From an uncultured Alphaproteobacteria bacterium (GTDB lineage Bacteria > Pseudomonadota > Alphaproteobacteria > RF32 > CAG-239), in NCBI GenBank assembly GCA_900551585.1, contig URWU01000057.1, forward strand, positions 1 to 8,216: 8,216 bases of DNA. Reading direction: 5' to 3'. Shown piece after piece: positions 1 to 4,058 of the stretch (its first letter is position 1; each line of letters begins with the position of its first letter). Under the pieces are notes generated by a model that saw only the letters and a program-made list of their open reading frames with translations, did not search any database and was not told the DNA's origin. A program made the translations under genes and the position numbers.

Positions 1-48
1 CGAGATGTAGCTCCGTCTCGTGGGCTCGGAGATGTGTATAAGAGACAG
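1..48 (+). other. Illumina Nextera read-2/i7 adapter (not genomic)
   Basis: This is library adapter. Bases 1-6 match the end of the P7 flow-cell primer, 7-14 (gtagctcc) are an 8-base i7 index, and 15-29 are the Nextera read-2 stem. Bases 30-48 are the 19-bp Tn5 mosaic end (AGATGTGTATAAGAGACAG). Genomic sequence starts at 49. Read through in frame, the adapter yields the artefact peptide MGSEMCIRDS, which would be wrongly added to the N-terminus of the first gene. The same sequence, with the same index, closes the contig in inverted orientation. Confidence 0.98.
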
Positions 49-49
49 T

Positions 50-625
50 ATGAAGACTTTAAACTTAGTAGCAGTAGCAGAATTGATCAACAGTGAAAAT
101 ACAGTAGCAAACCAATTTGGAAAAAAATCGTTTTTTAAATTTCATATTCAAGAGTCCGTTCAGGACATCTTGGATGAAATAAAAGAAAATAAGAATGCCA
201 AGTGGTTCGCCTTTCCGGATGACAAACTAGAAGATAGATATATTCTATCGGATAGATTGTCTGAATGGGAAGGATCTGTAGATGTAATCACCCCGGAAAC
301 CCTTCGGGTGAATTGCATCAACGGACGCTTTTTCTATTTCGTCACCGACAACGGTGATGGAACGTCTTCCGTTGAATTCAACGGAAGCCTTGCTGCCCTG
401 CTACAGCAAGAAATTATCCCCACTATGTCGTACAGTCCCGGCACATTACGTGCCATGTATGACGGGATGTACTCATTTGTCTCCATCGAGGAGTACTGCG
501 AAATTCGCAGACTCCGCAACGGAGACGAACGTGGTTGGGGAGAATTAGTGAACAAAAAATTCAATAACGAAATACCTTGCTTCGGCAAATATGACGTTGT
601 TGAAGTTGAGAAATATGCCGCTTAA
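50..625 (+). CDS. uncharacterised protein, 5' end uncertain (contig edge)
   Basis: I do not recognise this gene. From the ATG at 50 it encodes 191 residues, acidic and soluble-looking, with no signal peptide or membrane segment. The N-terminal third is helical and charged (residues 33-50, rich in E, K and D). The middle (residues 76-110) looks like beta-strands, with the turn D-N-G-D-G-T at about 100-105. A helical stretch around 145-170 (IEEYCEIRRLRNGDERGWGEL) is rich in R and E. The start is unproven: the ATG lies one base after the adapter junction, so any promoter, ribosome site and possible extra N-terminal residues are lost. The reading frame stays open through the adapter, but those ten residues are artefact. 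A strong terminator follows 40 bases after the stop, so this is the last gene of its transcript. The codon pattern and length support a real gene; its function is unknown. Confidence 0.75.
   Translation: MKTLNLVAVAELINSENTVANQFGKKSFFKFHIQESVQDILDEIKENKNAKWFAFPDDKLEDRYILSDRLSEWEGSVDVITPETLRVNCINGRFFYFVTDNGDGTSSVEFNGSLAALLQQEIIPTMSYSPGTLRAMYDGMYSFVSIEEYCEIRRLRNGDERGWGELVNKKFNNEIPCFGKYDVVEVEKYAA
366..387. repeat. 22-bp perfect palindrome inside the first gene
   Basis: The 11-base arm CTTCCGTTGAA at 366-376 is followed directly by its exact reverse complement at 377-387, centred on an EcoRI-type GAATTC. There is no loop, so it would act as a two-fold symmetric protein site or a cruciform, not a terminator. 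It lies in the codons for S-S-V-E-F-N-G-S of the uncharacterised protein. It may be chance. Confidence 0.6.
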
Positions 626-664
626 AATCTTGCCCAAAGCAAAACAGCGCAAATATTTTTCAAA

Positions 665-704
665 GAAGCCTTCAGAACTTTGGTTCTGAGGGCTTTCTTT
701 TTTT
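665..704 (+). terminator. rho-independent terminator of the first gene
   Basis: A 14-bp stem pairs 665-678 with 683-696, including two G-U wobbles, around the 4-base loop TTTG. Seven T residues follow at 698-704. It begins 40 bases after the stop codon at 625 and should end that transcript, isolating it from the FHA gene. Confidence 0.9.
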
Positions 705-739
705 GGGACATAATTTTTTTAACCTCCGGTCACCAAACA

Positions 740-770
740 TTGACTATTTTGTCCATTGTTCATGTTATAA
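740..770 (+). promoter_or_regulatory. candidate sigma70 promoter for the FHA gene
   Basis: TTGACT at 740-745 is a good -35 element. The best -10 is TTATAA at 765-770, with a 19-base spacer that is longer than ideal. Further TATGAT hexamers lie at 774-779 and 779-784. The -10 assignment is uncertain, but this is the only -35-like site after the preceding terminator that pairs with AT-rich -10 sequence. Confidence 0.35.
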
Positions 771-852
771 AAATATGATATGATAAAAGAACAATTACAT
801 ATTTATGTTTTATTATTCTTAAGAAGGTTTCATTTTTTAATTTGGGGTTATC

Positions 853-884
853 CTCATTTTAGCAAATCGAAATTCTAATTTGAG
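853..884. repeat. imperfect inverted repeat, possible operator
   Basis: CTCATTTTAG at 853-862 and CTAATTTGAG at 875-884 are inverted copies matching at 8 of 10 positions, 12 bases apart. The symmetry and spacing would suit a dimeric regulator in the leader of the FHA gene, but AT-rich sequence produces such repeats by chance. Confidence 0.2.
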
Positions 885-925
885 TAATAAAACATAATTT
901 TTATTAACCTCAAAAAATTAAAAAA

Positions 926-1459
926 ATGGGACTGAACATTAACAACCACTCTCCGAGAGAAATCGTTTGCAACAGAGAAGAAAAGGACAACAACCTGTAT
1001 CCGAACTGCCATTTATTGAAAAAAGACAAGACTTATCATCTGTCGGCTTTCAAAGTTTATGGCTGGCATACGGAAGTCTTTCTGGCAGAATTTCCGGGCA
1101 AAATTTTCAACAGCGTCCAGTTTGATGAAGTGAAGGCCAACCTTCCGAGCAAACTGCAAACGATTGAAAAAGCCATAAAGGGCAACGGGCGCAGCAGCAA
1201 AACAATTGCCTTTCTCGCAAACCGCTTTCCTGAGCTTTTATTAAGCGGCGAATACCGGATTTCTTTATCAGCTGTCAAAAACAAGCTGGAGCAGATGAAA
1301 ATCGGAGATGTGTTCACAATCGGACGCTATGCCGACAGCGATATCACTTTGCCGAAAAACTCGGTTTTTTCACGCATTCACTGCTATATCGTGCGTGAAG
1401 AAAAGAGCAAATGGGTCTTAAAAGACGCCTCGCTCAACGGTACCGTCGTCAGCATTTAA
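926..1459 (+). CDS. FHA-domain protein with shortened C-terminus
   Basis: This protein has 177 residues and no signal peptide or membrane segment, so it is probably cytoplasmic. Residues about 125-177 form a forkhead-associated (FHA) domain, a phosphothreonine-peptide-binding fold. The hallmarks are visible: G-R at 133-134 in the strand TIGRYADSDI, S-R-I-H at 149-152, and N-G-T at 171-173. These residues normally contact the phosphopeptide, so binding looks intact. The protein ends four residues after N-G-T, so the last strands usual in FHA domains (the following N-G-x-x-I and G-D-x-I pieces) are missing. The terminator begins 8 bases after the stop, arguing against a recent frameshift. Residues 1-120 (basic, mixed alpha/beta, one aromatic-rich patch near 40-52) match nothing I know. 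The ATG has no Shine-Dalgarno sequence; an A-rich tract precedes it. It converges on ssb. The partner kinase or phosphoprotein is not in the window. Confidence 0.85.
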   Translation: MGLNINNHSPREIVCNREEKDNNLYPNCHLLKKDKTYHLSAFKVYGWHTEVFLAEFPGKIFNSVQFDEVKANLPSKLQTIEKAIKGNGRSSKTIAFLANRFPELLLSGEYRISLSAVKNKLEQMKIGDVFTIGRYADSDITLPKNSVFSRIHCYIVREEKSKWVLKDASLNGTVVSI

Positions 1460-1467
1460 ACGCTCCG

Positions 1468-1519
1468 TTAATACAAAAAAAGAGAAAAGCCATCAAGCTT
1501 TTCTCTTTTTTTGTATTAA
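1468..1519. terminator. bidirectional terminator between FHA gene and ssb
   Basis: A perfect 23-bp stem pairs 1468-1490 with 1497-1519 around the 6-base loop CATCAA. The core is AGAGAAAAGC/GCTTTTCTCT, flanked by a run of seven A on the left arm and seven T on the right arm. Each strand therefore has a hairpin followed by a U-run. It sits 8 bases after the FHA stop and 18 bases after the ssb stop, ending both convergent transcripts. Confidence 0.92.
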
Positions 1520-1537
1520 TCGGCCTTTATACAGGTT

Positions 1538-2014
1538 TTAAAACGGAATGTCATCATCCAAATCAGCCGCCGGCGCAGCACCGCCTGCCGGAGCAGAATC
1601 CCAGCCGCTGTTCGAAGATGAACCGGAGAAAACATCATTGCCGCCGGCCGGAACACCGTCGCCGCGGGCATCTAACAGAACCAAAGTTCCGGAGAAATTC
1701 TGCAAAACAATTTCCGTTGTATATTTTTCCTGACCGTTGGCATCTTCCCATTTACGAGTCTGCAACTGGCCTTCCAGATAAACTTTTGAACCTTTGCGCA
1801 GATATTTTTCGGCAATATCAGCCAGCTGAGCATTAAAAATGACCACACGGTGCCATTCGGTTCTCTCTTTTCTTTCGCCGGAGAGCTTATCTTTCCAAAC
1901 ATCTGAAGTGGCAATATTCAAATTGACGATTTTTGAACCGTTAGAGGTATTGCTGACTTTCGGATCTGCACCGAGATTACCCACTAAAATAACTTTATTA
2001 ATGCTGCTAACCAT
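1538..2014 (-). CDS. ssb: single-stranded DNA-binding protein
   Basis: SSB (158 residues) coats single-stranded DNA as a tetramer during replication, recombination and repair and recruits partner enzymes through its tail. Residues 1 to about 112 are the OB fold, starting INKVILVGNLGADPKV and including the conserved TEWHRVVIF (52-60), YLRKGSKVYLEGQL (71-84), TRKWED (86-91) and YTTEIVLQNFSGT (98-110). Residues about 114-150 are a flexible linker rich in G, A, S and N. The last residues are D-L-D-D-D-I-P-F, the acidic tip that binds partner proteins. The frame stays open 17 codons upstream, but the ATG at 2014 matches the family N-terminus and has a good ribosome site. The length is normal for the family. 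The binding-protein gene lies upstream on the same strand, 98 bases away, with a possible promoter and hairpin between, so ssb is probably transcribed separately. Confidence 0.97.
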   Translation of the reverse strand: MVSSINKVILVGNLGADPKVSNTSNGSKIVNLNIATSDVWKDKLSGERKERTEWHRVVIFNAQLADIAEKYLRKGSKVYLEGQLQTRKWEDANGQEKYTTEIVLQNFSGTLVLLDARGDGVPAGGNDVFSGSSSNSGWDSAPAGGAAPAADLDDDIPF

Positions 2015-2022
2015 TTTATTAT

Positions 2023-2029
2023 TCACCTT
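2023..2029 (-). promoter_or_regulatory. ribosome binding site that fixes the ssb start
   Basis: On the minus strand AAGGTGA lies 8 bases upstream of the ATG at 2014. It is the best Shine-Dalgarno match in the window and selects the MVSSINKV start over the 17-codon longer frame. Confidence 0.8.
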
Positions 2030-2039
2030 ACTAAAATAT

Positions 2040-2059
2040 AAAAAAATGCGGTCTCCCGC
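2040..2059 (-). terminator. short hairpin with U-run in the ssb leader
   Basis: On the minus strand GCGG-GAGA-CCGC (2059 to 2048) forms a 4-bp GC stem capped by a GNRA-type tetraloop. One A and seven T follow (2046-2040). It could weakly terminate the upstream binding-protein transcript or act as an attenuator in the ssb leader, 25 bases before the start codon. The stem is short, so efficiency is doubtful. Confidence 0.35.
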
Positions 2060-2076
2060 TCTCAAAATTCGTTAGG

Positions 2077-2082
2077 ATTATA
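2077..2082 (-). promoter_or_regulatory. candidate -10 element for ssb
   Basis: A perfect TATAAT lies on the minus strand at 2082-2077, about 63 bases upstream of the ssb ATG. The -35 region about 17 bases further (around 2100-2105, TTTCCT) is poor. If used, transcription would start near 2070 and include the GCGG hairpin in the leader. Confidence 0.4.
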
Positions 2083-2112
2083 TATTGAATAAACCAATAA
2101 GGAAACAGAAAA

Positions 2113-3231
2113 TCAATAGACCTGTGTATATTCGCCGTCATGGAACTGATAGATACCGTAATTTACGGGATTTTCCGGCACGCCGTCCTTAAAAGAAATC
2201 TCGCCCCAGGTCGTTTCAAAGCTTTTGCCCGGCAAAGAAGCCATAATTTTATCAAATTTATAAGAATTACCCTGCTCAACCATTTCCGCCCAGAGTTTAA
2301 CCGCCGAATAGCTGTACACACTCAAACCGCGCGGCTCAACACCCAGAAGACGCATTCTGACCAGCGTCTCGGTAAATTCGGTATTGTCTTTCAACGTCGG
2401 CAAAGACAAAAAATAAGTCCCTTCGGCCAATTTGCCCAAATCATCAAAATAGCGTCCCTGAACCTGATAACGGTTAACAAACAAAACCAAAGATTTGTCT
2501 TCGTGGCGCAAAGCCTTGGCCAGACGCATCACTTCTTTGCTGCCGCCCAAAACAACCGCCACCCGGGTTTTGTCGGCAACAATATCTTCGGCCATCTGCG
2601 TATAATCTTTTTGATAATTGGAAAAATTGTAGCTCTTGAAATCAATCAGCTTGCCTGCTTTATGAAATTCTTCCTGCAAAGCCGCCGCCACACCGACAAC
2701 CTCTTTGTTATTGCTGTTATAAACCAGAGCCAGACGCTGATTATCAAAATTTTTGAGATAGAATTTGAAAAAGTCCAGACTCTGCTGCTCTGAAGACCCG
2801 ACCATTTTAATCAGGCTTTTAGGGGTCGCCGCCGCTTCTTTGTCACTGACGGAAGTCGGGATAATCTCAAGGATTTTGGCTTTGGCATAAGTTTTGGCAA
2901 CCTCGCCGAGCGCATTCTGGCAGAACGGGCCGATAACCAGATTCATCTTGTCTTTGGCTGAGGAATTAACGGCAATCATCTGCGCCGTAGAAACCGCCAG
3001 CAAATCGTTGCACTGGTCGTCAATCACCACCAGATTAACTTTTTCGCCTTCCAAACCGCCGTTATTGTTAATCTCGTCAACGGCAATTTTGGCACCGCTG
3101 ACCAGCTCATGTCCGAGGACCTCAAAGTCACCGGCCAAAGGCGCAACAATCGCAATATTCACATCGGCAAAAGCCTGCCGGGACAAAAGCATAAGCAGCG
3201 ACAGGACAAATAAGGCAAAGTATCTGGGCAT
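2113..3231 (-). CDS. periplasmic branched-chain amino acid-type ABC substrate-binding protein (LivJ/LivK family)
   Basis: This protein has 372 residues and is exported to the periplasm. In this family (type I periplasmic binding fold, Peripla_BP_6) it would capture a small ligand, classically Leu/Ile/Val, for an ABC importer. Residues 1-22 are a Sec signal peptide (basic M-P-R, hydrophobic FALFVLSLLMLL, cleavage after A-F-A). The mature start D-V-N-I-A-I-V-A-P-L-A-G fits the family's first strand. V-S-G-A-K-I-A-V-D-E-I-N-N-N-G-G-L (about 44-60) is a strong signature. C74 (DDQCN) and C104 (GPFCQ) sit where the LivJ/K disulfide lies. The second lobe includes LALVYNSNNKEV and RVAVVLGGSKEVM. The frame opens at a TTG at 3243, but the ATG at 3231 gives the better signal peptide; neither has a clear Shine-Dalgarno. 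No permease or ATPase gene is in the window, so the ligand is unknown and a sensory role is possible. Confidence 0.9.
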   Translation of the reverse strand: MPRYFALFVLSLLMLLSRQAFADVNIAIVAPLAGDFEVLGHELVSGAKIAVDEINNNGGLEGEKVNLVVIDDQCNDLLAVSTAQMIAVNSSAKDKMNLVIGPFCQNALGEVAKTYAKAKILEIIPTSVSDKEAAATPKSLIKMVGSSEQQSLDFFKFYLKNFDNQRLALVYNSNNKEVVGVAAALQEEFHKAGKLIDFKSYNFSNYQKDYTQMAEDIVADKTRVAVVLGGSKEVMRLAKALRHEDKSLVLFVNRYQVQGRYFDDLGKLAEGTYFLSLPTLKDNTEFTETLVRMRLLGVEPRGLSVYSYSAVKLWAEMVEQGNSYKFDKIMASLPGKSFETTWGEISFKDGVPENPVNYGIYQFHDGEYTQVY

Positions 3232-3264
3232 AAAATTCTGCAAAGTTGTTAAAAGATAAGGCGC

Positions 3265-3292
3265 ATAATAGAATTATTTTCATATTTTGCAA
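3265..3292 (-). promoter_or_regulatory. promoter of the binding-protein gene
   Basis: On the minus strand TTGCAA (3292-3287) and TATTAT (3270-3265) are separated by 16 bases. Transcription would start near 3258, about 27 bases before the ATG at 3231. That leaves room for this start better than for the TTG at 3243. The promoter of the last gene in the window has the same layout. Confidence 0.6.
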
Positions 3293-3322
3293 GTTTTTTT
3301 ATGCATCAGCGGCAAATTACTA

Positions 3323-3350
3323 TTGACAAAATTTCCAAAAATGGCATAAT
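3323..3350 (+). promoter_or_regulatory. promoter of the 172-residue hypothetical gene
   Basis: A consensus TTGACA at 3323-3328 and CATAAT at 3345-3350 are separated by 16 bases. The expected transcription start near 3357 gives a leader of about 63 bases, AT-rich and without a Shine-Dalgarno. It is back-to-back with the minus-strand promoter at 3265-3292, about 30 bases away, so one regulator could affect both. Confidence 0.65.
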
Positions 3351-3419
3351 TTATGAAGTTTTTTATTACAGACAGAATTATCATAAACTTATTATAAAAC
3401 CATTTAATCATCAAAAAAC

Positions 3420-3938
3420 ATGAAAAGAAATTTAAGGTATTTCAATCCCTATCACAATGAAGTCGGCGGCGTTAAAAGTTCTGTAGAATATGCATTAGGC
3501 CAAAAAATCGAAAAAATAGAAATAATGATTTCAATCGGTTTCAACGGCAAAGAATATTCTTCTTCCACCGACTGGCTGATAACCATGGAAGACGGCACGG
3601 AATGCATTCGTCCTTTTTTCTCAGTCCCGCAGAATCCGACATTTTTAACGGTTGCCGCAGGAATGGATATCAAAACAAATGCCAAAGGCATGTTGGAAAT
3701 TTCAGCCACGGAAAAAAACGCCGTTCTGATTATGCCTAACGGAGAACAACGGGAATTTGAACCGGGAGCCCCTGTCAGAATTGGGATTTGTGCCGGCAAT
3801 GACTATTTTGTCGGAACCGACTGCGATGTTGAAGTGACACAAACGGAAAACAAAACCTTTTACCGCATAAAACCGGATGAGCACACACATTACGCCTCAT
3901 TCGACGGTAAAATGATATCTCCGTCACACCGCAAATAA
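3420..3938 (+). CDS. uncharacterised protein with possible degenerate FHA-like C-terminus
   Basis: I do not recognise a named family. It has 172 residues, soluble-looking, with no signal peptide or membrane segment. Strand-rich segments (IEKIEIMISIGF, WLITMEDGTECIRPFFSV, MLEISATEKNAVLIM) suggest a mostly beta protein. Residues 114-166 resemble the FHA pattern of the neighbouring 926-1459 protein in order and spacing: E-P-G-A-P-V-R-I-G (114-122), an N-D then hydrophobic strand (127-131), F-Y-R-I-K-P-D (147-153) and A-S-F-D-G-K-M-I (159-166). The Arg after the Gly, the S-R-x-H and the N-G-T residues are all missing, so phosphopeptide binding would be lost; this resemblance is my inference. It has its own promoter and a terminator 16 bases after the stop, so it is a single-gene unit. 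The ATG lacks a Shine-Dalgarno and follows CATCAAAAAAC, recalling the A-rich leader of the FHA gene. Confidence 0.8.
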   Translation: MKRNLRYFNPYHNEVGGVKSSVEYALGQKIEKIEIMISIGFNGKEYSSSTDWLITMEDGTECIRPFFSVPQNPTFLTVAAGMDIKTNAKGMLEISATEKNAVLIMPNGEQREFEPGAPVRIGICAGNDYFVGTDCDVEVTQTENKTFYRIKPDEHTHYASFDGKMISPSHRK

Positions 3939-3953
3939 AACAATAATTTTTTG

Positions 3954-3989
3954 CCGCAGAAAGAGTTCATCTTTTTCTGCGGTTTTTTT
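3954..3989 (+). terminator. rho-independent terminator between hypothetical gene and uvrA
   Basis: A 12-bp stem pairs CCGCAGAAAGAG (3954-3965) with 3971-3982, with one G-U, around the loop TTCAT. Seven T follow at 3983-3989. It ends the upstream transcript and shows that the frame opening at the TTG at 3951 is not the uvrA start. Confidence 0.93.
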
Positions 3990-3990
3990 G

Positions 3991-4019
3991 TTGCTTTAAA
4001 CAATTTTAATGATTATATT
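3991..4019 (+). promoter_or_regulatory. uvrA promoter
   Basis: TTGCTT at 3991-3996 and TATATT at 4014-4019 are separated by 17 bases, placed directly after the terminator. Transcription should start near 4026, 33 bases before the ATG at 4059. UvrA would therefore be made from its own promoter. Confidence 0.65.
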
Positions 4020-4025
4020 ACAGCA

Positions 4026-4040
4026 GAACAAAACCAAAAC
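4026..4040. promoter_or_regulatory. possible degenerate LexA (SOS) box at uvrA
   Basis: GAAC at 4026-4029 and AAAC at 4037-4040 are separated by 7 bases. Read on the minus strand this is GTTT-N7-GTTC, one base from the direct repeat GTTC-N7-GTTC known for alphaproteobacterial LexA. It overlaps the predicted transcription start, a good place for repression. A-rich sequence makes a chance match likely. Confidence 0.25.
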
Positions 4041-4058
4041 AAAAAGAGTGACGAGAAG

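Larger units (their letters stand above)
705..925. other. AT-rich spacer upstream of the FHA gene
   Basis: No open frame of note is present. The region is very AT-rich and holds a candidate promoter (740-770), an imperfect inverted repeat (853-862 with 875-884, 8 of 10 positions matching) and an AT-only hairpin (885-892 with 899-906, 8 bp, 6-base loop) just ahead of the start codon. If transcription starts near 777, the FHA messenger has a leader of about 150 bases, long for this window, so post-transcriptional or operator control is possible but unproven. Confidence 0.5.

Noticed and set aside
20..49. N-terminal extension MGSEMCIRDS of the first protein
   Set aside because: It is translated adapter, not genomic sequence.
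885..906. AT-only 8-bp hairpin before the FHA gene as a riboswitch or RNA element
   Set aside because: It has no conserved core, only A-T pairs, and fits chance in this composition.
2015..2065. 17-residue N-terminal extension of SSB
   Set aside because: The conserved family N-terminus and the AAGGTGA ribosome site point to the ATG at 2014, and the extension runs through the hairpin leader.
2140..2793. 217-residue open frame opposite the binding-protein gene
   Set aside because: It is an antisense shadow of a clear family member with low-complexity composition.
3232..3243. TTG start four codons upstream for the binding protein
   Set aside because: The ATG at 3231 gives a cleaner signal peptide and a more usual leader length, though the TTG cannot be fully excluded.
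3951..4058. 36-residue N-terminal extension of UvrA from a TTG
   Set aside because: It lies across a strong terminator and the uvrA promoter, and the family N-terminus begins at 4059.
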